Source: Rheum nobile
Lineage: Eukaryota; Streptophyta; Magnoliopsida; Caryophyllales; Polygonaceae
Assembly: GCA_027886185.1 (NCBI GenBank)
Contig: WOAB01000040.1
Coordinates: 2,728,001-2,792,000 of the forward strand
Direction: 5' to 3'
Length of the DNA stretch: 64,000 nucleotides
In this document: piece after piece, positions 1 through 11,706 of the stretch
Layout: every line of letters begins with the position of its first letter
Position numbering within the stretch: the first letter of the stretch is position 1
Translations under genes and position numbers: made by a program
Notes under the pieces: model-generated
The model's database searches: none
What the model was told of the DNA's origin: nothing
What the model saw: only the letters and a program-made list of their open reading frames with translations

Positions 1-149
1 TTTTGTTAGTCTTTTTAGCTGATATTTAGGGTAACCTCTAATGTATATATATGTCAAATAAATATTATGATTCTAGTGATAGCGACTTTGCACCGATCGA
101 CTATTCTCCTCATCTTATTAGTAGTGAGGATGGAGGGATAAAGCCAATA

Positions 150-1700
150 TGATTGGTTGGGCTCGTAAAGGTGGTTCTAGGACTAAATATGGTGATCATT
201 ATAAGAAATTCATGGGCTAGAAAGGTCATATTGTCATGTGAGAAGTCTGGATCATATAGATTGGCGGTCAAGTAGAAGGTGACTGAGGGTCCCGAGGTAG
301 CTCCTAAACAGAAAAATAAATCTATGACAAAGAAGAGCGAGTGCTCATTTGAGTTGCATGGGTTGTTATCAAAAGGAGGTTGGACACAAAATGGTAAGTG
401 GACTTTGTTCGTCATTCGTGGATGGCACAACCATGATCTTTCAACTAGTATGATTGGTCATGTATTTGCTAGACGACTGACGGAAGAACAACGTCAGAAA
501 GTGAAGATATTTTCTTTCGTTGGCACAAAGCCGAAGAGTATAATTACTCTATTTCTAGATGAGGATCTCGAATGATTGACATCAATAAATCAAGTATACA
601 ATTTCAAGGCTAAGAAGATGGAGAAATCCAAGGGGAAGTTGACGGTGTTGCAATAGACGTTGGATTATCTACAGTCGAAAGGATATTATGCGAACTTCAA
701 AGGGGTTGATTGGACGGAGGTTGTGAGTGACCTTTTTATTAGTCACCCCGCCACTAGGTATTTGTTGGGCTTTTTCCCCCATGCCGCCATCATGGATACG
801 ACCTACAAGACCAACAGGTAAACTTTAGTTTTCATTATGACTACGTCTCAAATAAGAAATTACATCTAAATCTTCTTTTGTACATTTATAGGTACGACGT
901 GACTTTGTTGGAGTTTGTTGAATGCACTTGCACCAATCTTACATTTTGTATTGCGATCATATTCATGAACAAAGAGACAGCAAAGCACTATGAATGGGCC
1001 CTGCGACATTTGAAGTGCATGTTCTGGAAATAAGAACCTAAGACAATCATGTCAGATCGAAAGCTCGGTTCTTTGAAGGCTCTTGAAAAAGTCTTTCCCA
1101 ATGCACATCATTTGTTGTGTAGGGTCCATGTCAATCGCAATCTTGAAGATTATGTTACCGAGAAGGTTCCAAATATTGATAATTTTTCGTGTAATATTCG
1201 GTGGTTGTTGAGGTCAACCACAGAGGATGTGTACGAGCAACGACTTGCATATTTGAAGGGGAAGTGGTTTGGGCTGATGAATTACGTTGAGGACGTATGG
1301 CTTACACTGCACTAGGAGAAGCTAGTTTGTGCATGGTGTTATACATGTCTTTATTTCGCCACAAGATCAAAAAACATGTATAATCAAGCCCAAATTTCCA
1401 TTTTAGATACGTATTAATATTTATTAAATATATCTTGAGTTTTATTTTTCAAGGTCAAGGCTCATCATTCTATGATCAAGGACATGATCCAGTCATCTGT
1501 TGGAGGGTTTGACACGCTCGTGGTACAAGTCGATAATATATTCATGGATCAAGTACGTGAAGTCGGAGGGGATATGGAGCAAAGTCGTTTTAAGATGGCC
1601 AATGAGATAAAGGATGTGCCATAAAAGGTGAAGGTTTTTTTCAAGCAGCTTACGTACAAAGTCTCGGACGAGTGCATAATAAGACGACACAAACAAGCAA
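150..1700 (+). pseudogene. Degenerate Mutator-like (MULE) transposase
   Basis: MULE transposases are DDE enzymes that cut and paste their own element; plant FAR1/FHY3 regulators descend from them. Three segments read in family order. 279-575 is the N-terminal zinc-binding-type region (WTLFVIRGWHNHDLS, then GHVFARRLTEEQR). 576-817 continues in the same frame through TGA 573-575 and TAG 654-656 to MDTTYKTNR, which carries the usual first catalytic Asp (795-797). A 74-bp GT-AG intron-like gap follows (818-891). Then 892-1315, with TAA at 1031-1033, contains TIMSDRKLGSLKALEKVFPNAHHLLCR, the second catalytic Asp (1055-1057). A last block around 1454-1670 (VKAHHSMIKDMIQSSVGGFDTL) matches the family C-terminal part but lacks the expected Glu. 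Upstream of 279 the frame shifts several times. The stops and shifts make it non-functional. The family call is by memory of its motifs. Confidence 0.8.
818..891 (+). other. Intron-like gap in MULE transposase
   Basis: A GTAAAC donor (818) and TATAG acceptor (891) separate ...TYKTN-R and Y-DVTLLEFV. Removing the gap restores the conserved TYKTNRY stretch in frame, which supports a genuine ancestral intron. Confidence 0.6.
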
Positions 1701-1990
1701 AATTAGGGTATGTAACCCTTTATGTGTTGCGACGTATCGCATAAATGGTTCCAGCATGCGAATTTGTGTGTTGCTACGTAGCGCAAAGAGCCTTTCATGT
1801 CGTAAGGAGCCTAGTGTCAATATTTGTGAGGGTTTAGGGCCTCATATATTATAGTATAGGATATGAGATTTATGTGTTTAAGTTGGTTAAAGGACATCCA
1901 ATAGCTAAATATGGTCTGAATATTTTTGTAATTTTCAACTTTCAGACCGATTCAAAAGAAGTAACGATGAGTTGTTTGTAGTGTTAGTTT
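1700..1990. other. Non-coding flank of MULE remnant
   Basis: No coding sequence is seen. It holds two early examples (about 1728 and 1770) of an imperfect palindrome of the type GCTACGTAGCGCA that recurs downstream to 6450. Confidence 0.4.
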
Positions 1991-1999
1991 CTCATATAA

Positions 2000-3400
2000 T
2001 ATGATGTAATACTGATAATACCTAATTCATACATATTTTAGGAGTATAGTTGTATATTAGATTAGATCATTTTCATACATATTTTATATTTTTTATAATT
2101 AATTTTGCATCATTTTATATTCGGAGTCTACACTCGTATTTTTATTATTTGAGGTATTTTAGGTGCAATTTAAAGATGATACAAGACTCTTATTGAAGAT
2201 GTCAAACAAGCATTAAAAAAATAGACAAAGATGCAAAGGCCCAAAATAAAACAAATGACGCACAAGCGGCCCACTTTCTAGACGGACGAGATTTTCAAGA
2301 CGGACTTAGCTTTGAAGAGGGCACAACATATATATAGTGGGAATTAGAGATTTGATGAGGGGGCGGGACACCGTAGTGATTAGATTAGGATATTAGTTTT
2401 AGTTATGTTAGCTTAGTTTAGTTAGTTTTTGTTTTACCTTTTGCTTCAGTCGCAGGACAAGAATTCAAGAAGGACTTTTGGCTTTGCATTTGAAAGATTT
2501 GGTATTATTATTTTAGCTTTTGTCAACTTGAATTATTCTTACATTGAGACTAAGTTTTCTTATCTCCCGTATTTATTGAATAATTCATATATGTTGTTGA
2601 CTAGTTTAAATCTATTGAATATGTCTTCAATTATACTTGACTGAATTCCTAGTTCTAAGGTTAGGATGATCCCGGCGATGTGTATGTAATTAGAATTATT
2701 TCTTTGCCTAAATTGAAATAGTATTTGATTCGTTCCTAGATGCTTTATGCCCATATTAGCTTATGTGAATTAGATCCTATTAGGGTTTGAGACTTAAAGG
2801 TGACAACTTTAATAGGTAGTCAGATAAGGTTTGAGACCGAGAGGTAATAACTTCTATTGAAATCCTAGGAATTGAACCTGAGATTTTATTATTGCGAGAT
2901 CGTCTTAATTTCTCCTTTGGATTAATAACTATCATAGAAACACTAAGATTATATTGGATTTAGCAAGTCACGAGAGTGGATGTTAGTTCAGTTTGACCTT
3001 AGATTCTAAGTGCCCAAAGGGTCTAGATCTTGATTGGCAAGTCGCGAGAGTAGATGTTAATTAGATCTAGGCACATTTACTATCATCCGAGAAGAATTAG
3101 TAATTACCTTAGATAGTTACCTTCAAATAATTTGGACTAGATTCAGGTGAAGTGTGATTTTATTTACTAAAGCATCATTGCAGTGATCCTTAACCTTAGA
3201 CACATTTATCCCATTGATTCTATCCTTTTTATTTTTGTCTTATTAGTTATTAATTTAGTTACAGTTTTCATCAATTTTTTTATTTACGGCCTAGTTCACT
3301 CATAGTGTTTCAATTAATATTACATTGGTCTTTGTGGGATCGACAATTGACTACTACAACTGATCCCATACACTTGCGGATAAGTTTTAGCCACATCAAT
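2000..3400 (+). mobile_element. Probable Ty3/gypsy (Tat/Athila-like) LTR remnant
   Basis: There is no open frame of note. The stretch has the texture of long plant Tat/Athila LTRs: a TATA-like ACATATATATAG near 2326, a T-rich leader with 'gcttcagtcgcagga', repeated 'tttgagac...taggt/gaggtaataac' phrases (2780-2860), two 'aagtc(a/g)cgagagt(g/a)gatgtta' phrases (2967 and 3043), and a tail of the form 'tttgtgggatcgacaattgac...cacttgcggataagttttagccacatca' (3332-3398). That tail is reminiscent of the LTR end in this lineage. Neither end nor a TSD could be fixed, so this is a family resemblance only. Confidence 0.4.
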
Positions 3401-3495
3401 TACATACGGTTATAGTTAAAGGGAGTGACAAGTTTCACATATTACACATGGTGTAACACGTACGATTAAATATTATAGGGTATAAGATGTAAGAA

Positions 3496-5100
3496 CTTAT
3501 ATTGTTTATTACACATGGTGTGGTAAACAAGTTTCGTGTTTGAATTAACCAGAGTGAGGAACCAATCCTCGAAACCTATGCCAGTTGCCCATAATAACCT
3601 TGTAAGTGTTAGTTCCTTAAAGGATTTCAATCCCGAAATGGATAAATACCAAACCCTATATGGAGAAGAAGACTACTGGTCCGATGATCAGAAACCTCCA
3701 ATTGAACTCATAAATTGCTCAAAATATTCGGGCCATATTTAAGTATTGAATGTCCCTAAACCAACTTAAACCCATAATTGCATACCATGTACTATGACAT
3801 ATAAGACCGTAAACCCTAAAAAACCTCGACTTTAGCCACCTCACTACATAATGCACTACAATGTAGCGCATAAAGGATATATGGTTTAAACCCATAAACC
3901 CTATGGCTGTTATTTAACTAACGATCATAAACCTCCCAAGCAAACTCAAGTATAGATTGTTTCATGTCATTTAACCAAAATTGAAGATTTACTCTTATAA
4001 ATTACAACACCCTAACAATTGGGATTCCTAGGTCAAAAAGATGTGATAAGGTCGAAAAATAATTTATCAAAATATTCGGGCAATATTTAGCTATTGGATG
4101 TCCTTTATCCAACTTAAACCCATAAATCTCATACAATGCACTATAACGTATAACACCCAAAACCCTAAAAAACCCCATTCATAGCCTCCTCACGCATCTA
4201 TGCGCCACTCAGTGGCACATAGGGTACAATCCTTAATGCGCTATTACCTAGCTCATAAAAGGGTTTCAAGGTTAAACCTAAACCCTAAACCAAAACATTT
4301 GGAGTAAGCAAAAAAAATAAAATAAAAATAAAAATCAAGAACGATTCAGTTACACCCTAAAAAGTTCAATCCCGAAATAGATAAATCCCGAAACCCTAAC
4401 GGGGTTTATTAATTACATGATAATGAGGGGGATAAATACTTTAAATTGCTCAAAACATTCGGGCCATATTCAATTATCGGATATCCCTAAACCAAACTAA
4501 ACCCATAAATCTCTTGCCATGTACCATAAGGTATAAGACCCTAAACCCTAAAAACCCCGACCTTTCCCACCTCACCTACTTTATGCGCTACATAGTAGCG
4601 CATAAAAAGTATTTTGGAAAAACCTCGATGCGATACTATGTAGTGCATTAAGGGTTTCCAACAATTTTAGGGTTTAAACACTTACCCATGATAAAATTAA
4701 TACATTATATGGTGTTAAATGTATGGATTTATTATGTTTACGGTGATATCCAGTCTTGATATATGACTCGTATATTGTGTGTAATATTCTAGACTGCGAC
4801 TGTACCGATGTGATTTGTTGGAGAAAGGACTTCACCGTAAGAGTAGAATAGTAGAGAAACAATTATTTATACATATTGTGGGTACCCATGCCATAAAGCG
4901 AATTATGTAATTGTATAAAATTATCCGAAGTTCAAATATATAAAAGTCTCTATTTTCTATAAATTGCAAAGGGGATTAAAGGTTAAACCGTTGATGAGTT
5001 TTTTTAGGGTGTTCGTTACGTCATAGCGCATAAAGGTTTAGGGTGAACCCGAACCTACTTATACGCAGTGGCGGATCTACGGGGGGGGGGGGGGGGGGTC
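3496..5100. repeat. Tandem duplication, copy 1
   Basis: 3496-4130 is nearly identical to 5101-5736, and 4957-5065 matches 5737-5845 without indels. Copy 1 ends inside the first ~33 bases of a hAT-like element (5066-5098), in an 18-base run of G. Copy 1 carries 4131-4956 (826 bp), which copy 2 lacks. Confidence 0.85.
5066..5098 (+). mobile_element. Truncated 5' end of hAT-like element
   Basis: It begins CAGTGGCGGATCTA after CTTATACG (5058-5065), exactly like the complete copy at 5846. It is cut off in a G18 tract, where the second duplication copy starts. Confidence 0.75.
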
Positions 5101-5845
5101 CTTATATTGTTTATTACACATGGTGTGGTAAACAAGTTTCGTGTTTGAATTAACCAGAGTGAGGAACCAATCCTCGAAACCTATGCCAGTTGCCCCTAAT
5201 AACCTTGTAAGTGTTAGTTCCTTAAAGGATTTCAATCCCGAAATGGATAAATACCAAACCCTATATGGAGAAGAAGACTACTAGTCCGATGATCAGAAAC
5301 CTCCAATTGAACTCATAAATTGCTCAAAATATTCGGGCCATATTTAAGTATTGGATGTCCCTAAACCAACTTAAACCCATAAATTGCATACCATGTACTA
5401 TGACATATAAGACCGTAAACCCTAAAAAACCTCGACTTTAGCCACCTCACTACATAATGTGCTACAATGTAGCGCATAAAGGATATATGGTTTAAACCCA
5501 TAAACCCTATGGCTGTTATTTAACTAACGATCATAAACCTCCCAAGCAAACTCAAGTATAGATTGTTTCATGTCATTTAACCAAAATTGAAGATTTACTC
5601 TTATAAATTACAACACCCTAACAATTGGGATTCCTAGGTCAAAAAGATGTGATAAGGTCGAAAAATAATTTATCAAAATATTTGGGCAATATTTAGCTAT
5701 TGGATGTCCTTTAGCCAACTTAAACCCATAAATCTCCTATAAATTGCAAAGGGGATTAAAGGTTAAACCTTTGATGAGTTTTTTTAGGGTGTTCGTTACG
5801 TTGTAGCGCATAAAGGTTTAGGGTGAACCCGAACCTACTTATACG
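5101..5845. repeat. Tandem duplication, copy 2 (internally deleted)
   Basis: It starts directly after the G run and copies 3496-4130. It then jumps at 5736/5737 to the equivalent of 4957 and runs to the hAT-like insertion point at 5845. Only a few substitutions separate the copies, so the event is young. Confidence 0.85.
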
Positions 5846-6384
5846 CAGTGGCGGATCTAGGTGGGGGGGGCTCCCCCGCTAGGATCCGCCGAGCTTAATA
5901 TAGTTCGGGAAACAAAAATTGGTTCGGAAAAATTAAGTGGGACAACGATTATTTGCAAAAAGCGTTGTCCATATCCTTCTTAGAGCACTTTAAATAATAC
6001 TATTTACACCGCTTTTCATAAAAACCGCTTTCCTAGTTTCAACATTTTCAAAATCCATTCAGACAACATTTCTTTATCAAAAGCGCTTTTTCGAGTTTCT
6101 ATATTTTTGAAATACCTAATTTAGTTTGTTATTATTATTTTTAAATAAAACTTGTCTAATTTTATTTATAATTAAAGTAATTATGTATTAATTAAATTCA
6201 TTTTATTTATGGAGAAATTAATTGTTCAAAGAGGTTATAATTTCAAATATATAGCTTTAAATAATCCTAATGAGTCAAACTATTAATAATAACATCACTA
6301 TATAAAGCATAAAATAGAAGAGGGCGCTTTCGACTACTCGTACTTTCGCCGCCCCCTTTCCGAGTAATCCTAGATCCGTCACTG
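5846..6384. mobile_element. Non-autonomous hAT-like transposon (MITE), 539 bp
   Basis: The terminal inverted repeats are CAGTGGCGGATCTAGG at the left and CCTAGATCCGTCACTG at the right (one mismatch over 16). They are flanked by a perfect 8-bp duplication CTTATACG (5838-5845 and 6385-6392), the TSD length of the hAT superfamily. The interior is AT-rich and has no open frame, so the element depends on a transposase encoded elsewhere. Confidence 0.85.
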
Positions 6385-6479
6385 CTTATACGCTACATTG
6401 TAGCGCATTAGGTTAATCGGGCTCACCTTAAACCCTATGCGCTACGATGTAACGAACGACAAGTGATTTTTATATGCGT

Positions 6480-7618
6480 TGTATCTTGACAAACAAAAAG
6501 CGATGCGGGACATAATTTATCGCGCATATTCTTAAACCTTGTTACATTGTATATAAAAGTACATTAGTTATTTTATTGGTACATACTTACTCTTCTTAGC
6601 GAAATTATAATTCATAACTTCTTCCTTGTACATTTCATATGTGAGAGTGAGTATATGTCAATTATTTCGACTTTCATCCTTGATTAATTCCTCTAGACCA
6701 AGAAAAATGATGCCAAATTTAGTATATATACATGATGAGTGTAAAATGAATATGTATAAAATAGAACAACAAAAATCATCCTTAGCCAAAATAACAACAC
6801 ACCTACCCAAATTGATTAGTACAAAAAAGAACTAAATATACGAATCTAGTTGAATTTATGCTACCAAAAGTTGAAGGGTTTACATCGTCCATAAAATAGT
6901 TTGTTTTATTCATTACTAACAATCAATTGTATTTGTCCTCCTTCTAGTGAAAGCTACCCGTGCATGATGTAAACAATCGATGCCTCAATAGTGCTATTAG
7001 ATTATCCAATTCTCTGACATCTTCACATAAAATTAACCTATCTCAATCAAAAGACAATTATATTAATAAATTTAAACCGATAGATGTATGTATTTAGTGC
7101 ATGCATGTGTAGACTACTAAAGAGATCCAAATACATATAATCAAGGATAGTTTACCATGAGGTGGATATATACTTGCATCCTCGACAATCGGGAATCCTC
7201 ATTCACATCTTTAACTTAATAATTATGCTTACTTCAGCGACCATGTCTTTTTTAAGGTGTTGCCCACTATCTCCCAATTGTATGTGTAGAGGCTGCCTTA
7301 TTATTTTGGAAGAAGAAAGTGTATCTAAAAGGTGAATTTAAATTGCTTCCCTTTCAGTCAGTAATATACTTGTCCAAATGATTCTATATGTTGAGTATAA
7401 CACATTTGCATGTCCTTATAATGTCAGCAAGGTAGTGAGTATGAGATTATTAAACACTACTCCATGTTGAAAGCAAAAATATAAAAATAAACACAATATA
7501 ACTGAATTACATAAAAAAATTTACGTTATTGTACATGATTTAATGCTTTATGCATTGCGTCAACTTGCTTTATTTCGTACAACCCCTGTATAAGTAGAGG
7601 ACATAATTTTCATCAATT
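6480..7618. other. AT-rich sequence, nothing recognised
   Basis: There are short chance frames only. I see no repeats, RNA gene or protein homology that I can support. Confidence 0.4.
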
Positions 7619-7920
7619 TATATTAACAATTATAATATGTTGATCTAAATACAGATAAATTTATTACCTTATTTTGCGTGGTGAGCTTGCTGAAAGCTTC
7701 CTTAAACAAAATATTCCTTATGTGTTTAAAGAAATTTTGACCCCCTTCAAACAAAAAACATTTATATTAACAATTATAATGAGTTGATCTAAATACAGAT
7801 AATGAGTTGATCTAAATACAGAGAAATTTGTTACCTTATTTTGCGTGGTGAGCTTGTTGAAAGCTTCCTTAAACACAAATTTTCTTGTGTGTTTAAAGTA
7901 ATTTTGATCATCTTCAGCCA
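7619..7920. repeat. Imperfect direct duplication (two ~125-155 bp copies)
   Basis: 7619-7742 and 7762-7920 share 'ttatattaacaattataat', 'gttgatctaaatacaga', 'accttattttgcgtggtgagctt' and 'gaaagcttccttaaaca'. The second copy has an extra 20-bp repeat of its 'aatgagttgatctaaatacag' word. The duplicated part corresponds to the helicase remnant listed next. Confidence 0.75.
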
Positions 7921-8000
7921 AAATATTTTGAAACCTTGCGGATCTGTCACTCTAGAGATAGCAACATAAAGTTGTCTGTAACTTTCAGTTATTTATTGAA
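7718..8000 (-). pseudogene. Helitron Rep/helicase C-terminal remnant (PIF1-like)
   Basis: On the minus strand 7983-7926 reads RQLYVAISRVTDPQGFKIF. This is the ending of PIF1-family helicases of Helitrons, where (H/Y)GQLYVAxSRVT is the last helicase motif. A one-base shift then leads into 7921-7830 (MAEDDQNYFKHTRKFVFKEAF), matching the usual post-helicase tail (T..VVYKE.F). Helitron helicases unwind DNA during rolling-circle transposition. Only the C-terminal end is present, the frame is shifted and part of it is duplicated, so it is not functional. Other PIF1 helicases share the motif, but the context favours a Helitron. Confidence 0.65.
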
Positions 8001-8237
8001 TTAGAGAGAAAATTAAACCAAATATATCCTTGCTTTGTTTACGTATCATGTTATCGGATAGAATGAAGCATGTGATGATGTATGTAATTGATCATGTCAA
8101 AGGCATCCCACTTGCGACAAACATGTCAGAGTTAAACCCTTCGGTTAATTGGTTTAGTGGTATATAGTTTCTTTCATGATTGTTATTTGTGTGTGAAGGA
8201 TGAAGCAGCGAAGCGAAGAGTAGTGGGGTGATCAGGT

Positions 8238-8271
<34 letters not shown>

Positions 8272-9250
8272 AAGAGATGGGGTAAGTTTAATGCTAATAT
8301 AATTTATATATTAAATATAGCTATAATGTGGTAGAACTGTTTCACTTATGGGATAAATCTAATGCCAAATCACTAGACCAACTGAATATTGGTAAGGAGG
8401 TCTAAGTTTTAATTAGTGTCTAGTAGTAGTAGTTTACGTAGATCCTATATTCAGTATGTGCTTTGCATCGCAATTAACTTTCATCTTTTCTATTTGGAAA
8501 TTAAGTGATGCATCACAATCGTGAGGATGGATCCATTAGGCAGAATTTCCACCAATAAACTGCGCTAATTATAGCGTAATTCCAGACATAGATTTTTATG
8601 TCATATATATTAAATAAAAACATTAATAATTATTAAAATTAGTTTATATATTAAAAAAATTTAATCTAGATAACGTTGATATTAAAATCAAATTCGGATA
8701 ATAATTGTTTTATCCCAATCATCAATATAGATTTTCCTTTTTATTTAATTACTATATCCATCAAAATAAACAAATATGATATTCGTATAAAAAGAAAGAT
8801 ATAGATGTGAATGAAATTGAAAAAACCAAAGCATAATGACTTTATTTTAATAATATTAAATGATGTGGAAAACTACTGTAACAACATGTGACATATATGA
8901 CATGTGACTTATTGTGGAAGAGACATGTGACCTTAATTGTGTTATGATTTAGTATTAAATAATATATTTATGTCAATTCGATCATCTCAATCGGTGTATT
9001 TGCTTCCTCATTATAGACGACACCAATTGAGATAACAATCATAGAGTGTGGTTCCTGTGCGGAATATACGTATAATATAAAGTGCAAAAATTCATAGGCG
9101 TTGGATGCAGAGCATGAAGGACTCGGATTGCACCACGTCAGCGAGCTGGAGAATGCTGAAACAAAGAGGCGCTTCATTTAGCGTGGCACCGGGTGTAATT
9201 AATTGGAACAGTCTACCCTCCTCAAACCTGAATAAAACATAATCAAAGAG
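8000..9250. other. AT-rich intergenic sequence
   Basis: No coding region is supported. It contains an (AT)n run at 8241-8269 followed by 'ggaagagatggggtaagttt', a texture seen at the ends of elements that insert into (TA)n, but no matching second end was found. Confidence 0.4.
8241..8269. repeat. (AT)n microsatellite
   Basis: Uninterrupted AT dinucleotides, about 14 units. Confidence 0.95.
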
Positions 9251-9520
9251 GCTCTTCAGTACGTTCATTCGAAACCCTATCTCTCACAATCTTCCTCAAA
9301 CACTCTCAAAGGAATTTGAATCGAATCTCGATCCAAACTCTCTTTCGTCTCCAAATCACTTCCAAAATCATCGTTCATCTGCCCAAAAGAACGATTTGCA
9401 CAGAAGATATCATGAATTTTCACAGAAGAACATCTGAAAAGAACAAAACGATTTTGAAGAATATATACATGGCGAAAGGGAAAAAGAGTTCGAAAGGGAA
9501 AGGAAAATCCTCGAAAGGTA
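9250..9520 (+). other. Gene-like 5' leader and possible first exon
   Basis: The stretch 9265-9468 has the C/T- and A-rich composition typical of a plant 5' UTR ('cgaaaccctatctctcacaatcttcctc...'). ATG at 9469 opens MAKGKKSSKGKGKSSK, a lysine/serine-rich start. It is followed at 9518 by GTAAAC, a good splice donor. No downstream exon could be recognised before the Helitron end at 9996. It may be the broken 5' end of a host gene or a gene fragment captured by a transposon. The product is unknown. Confidence 0.3.
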
Positions 9521-9607
9521 AACAAAATCACTACTCAAGCCCTAAAATTTACTTTATTGTAGTTGTCTGCTCAGATTTAGGGTTCTAAGTTCATATTTAG
9601 CGTTGTC

Positions 9608-9716
9608 TACTCGGATTTAACTTTTTTGTGCTTGGATTTGGCCTTTGTGTGCTCCGATTTGGCGTTTTTGTGCTCGATTTTAGCGTTTGTGTGCTTGGAT
9701 TTGGCCTTTTGTGCTC
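9608..9716. repeat. Degenerate 21-bp minisatellite
   Basis: Five or so head-to-tail variants of 'cttggatttggcctttgtgtg'. Read on the minus strand they give a 7-residue periodic peptide (NPST/RPNPSTQ type), which follows from the 21-bp period and is not evidence of a gene. Confidence 0.7.
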
Positions 9717-9995
9717 ATATTTTCTTGAACCAAGATCCTGGTGGTCTTTTGAATGTTTACTGGTGTGTTGTTTATGGTGTGTGATGTGCATGTTTTTGCA
9801 TTGATAATTAGAAATTACAGCTCTGGTAAAAGGGAAAAACCAACTAGGATCTGTTAAGGCTTCCATTAGTTGAGAAGTCATGGTTTAGTGAGGCATAGAT
9901 TTTTTTCAGTGTTACTTTCATGTGTGATTTTAAAATTGTATATTTTTTTATTATGTGGCTGGTTTAGTTCAAGTATGTGGTTCATAGATTAATCA

Positions 9996-10225
9996 ATTAC
10001 TAAATACTAAAGCAGTAGTAATTTCTGTCACGTGTCGTCCGTTGAATAGCGCCACATCACCCCCATATTAAAATAATTGATTGGTTGAAATTTTATTTGA
10101 TCCTACTTATTTAAAAATTCAATTAATTAATTACTATTTTGTTTTTAGATAAAGTAAAAAATATCTAGATATTGTCAGTTGATAATCTAGATACGATAAA
10201 ATAATGTTAGTTTTTTGCTTTTTAA
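9996..10225 (+). mobile_element. Helitron 5' end fragment (copy A)
   Basis: Begins 'attactaaatactaaagcagtagtaatt...cgtgtcgtccgttgaatagcgccacatcacccc' and matches 26149-26375 closely. Homology fades near 10225. The following 95 bases to the LTR at 10321 are unassigned. The 3' hairpin end seen in copy B is missing here. Confidence 0.6.
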
Positions 10226-11546
10226 AATTATAGAAGGAGATTTTGTTAACTTAATTTTAAAGATATCCAGATTATACCTTTGGCAAATCCTAACGAGTTA
10301 AAATTTAAATTCAAAATTCCTGTAACACCCCGGGCCAGAGGTGCTACAGTGCCATAGTCCCGAAGGACTATAAGGCGATTTTAAAAGAAAAGAAATCCAA
10401 AACTCTTCCAATACATAAAATCATCAATATTAAAATCTCTGCTCAAGATTTAAAACAACACTTAAACCTGTCATCCAGTTTAATGCATCAATTTAAATCC
10501 AAAACAACGGAAGCGAATACAACATTTTCAAATCTGATGCAATTCTAAATCTTTCACTGTGAAGACACATCTGTGATCCAGAACCCGCTTGTTGCTGCAA
10601 ACCTGCAAGCCTGATTGACTGGGGGACCCGATACCCCAGCCAACCGCAGCACGTAAACCGAAGTTCGTCAGTCTCACGAAAGACTGACAAAACTCCTCAA
10701 GCCAAAACAGTTTCAAAACACATATATATATTACCAATCATCTCATATCAAAAGACAACACACACACAAGATATACATATATATATATAATCATAATTAC
10801 ACTTAATCATATCAATCAACCAAAACCAACCACATCTCAAAACATAAACACACTCTATCACATAATCCACTAATTAACCATTTCTATCCAACTCTTCAAT
10901 AGACTAACCACAATTCAGCCAATCTCAACCTTACACGAGTATAAACGCATAAAACAATCCAATCAGCTTTCGCCTCAACAAACACTTAAGCATAAGCAAG
11001 ACAATCATCACATAATATAAACATAACAAAATAACGACCCAGGCCAGCCACCCATCCGGTGCCACCTGTTCGTTAACATAGACTGCAACTCCTACATTCA
11101 AACTCAACCCATGTTGGCCCATACCCTCTAGATGGGAAACCAACCTTTGCAACATCCACTTAACCATCTTCATAAACTCAAAGCACCCCTCTATTCGTAA
11201 CTAGCTACTACCAGCATCCACATCAACAGAGATTCACAACCTTGACTAGCTACAATCAACAACTATAACACACGTAATTTCACAACCACAACCAATGGCC
11301 AATGATGACCCATCACCACAACTAATAACAATCAGCATCCAACACAAACCAATTATCAAGCATACAACCAACATTCATCACATAGCCACTTATTCAGGTA
11401 CACAGCCAACATTTAACACCTAATATCTCCCTCCTCCGTCTCACCACCACATCACCGGGTGAGACAATTCCAACCCACCACCGGGTGAGACTTTCATCAC
11501 CTAAAACCAACTATCCGGATAGGGACGGTCTCATACCATCCAACTC

Positions 11547-11706
11547 CTGGCCCTTAAAAACATAGGCTACACCCTACGAGGTTTGGTGAGGCTATCATCA
11601 CCTGGCCCTTCGACTCTGAATTAACACTGGCCCTTAACAACGTAGGCGATACCCTACGATGTTTGGTGAGACTATCATCACCTGGCCCTTCGACTCTCAA
11701 TCAACA
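11547..11706. repeat. Two 80-bp direct repeats within LTR 1
   Basis: 'ctggcccttaa(a/c)aac(a/g)taggc...tttggtgag(g/a)ctatcatcacctggcccttcgactct' occurs at 11547 and 11627. The same pair is present in the LTR 2 and LTR 3 copies (about 16501 and 21454), so it predates the array. Confidence 0.85.

Larger units (their letters stand above)
3400..6480. repeat. Non-coding block rich in CCCTAAA-like words and TAGCGC palindromes
   Basis: The stretch has scattered 'accctaaa' words and many copies of an imperfect palindrome built on TGCGCTAC/GTAGCGCA (for example near 3850, 4578, 4620, 5013, 5795, 6391 and 6437). No protein is supported here. It includes the tandem duplication and the hAT-like element listed separately. 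Confidence 0.5.

Noticed and set aside
4141..4300. Telomeric CCCTAAA repeats around 3800-4560
   Set aside because: Single words scattered in other sequence, no array.
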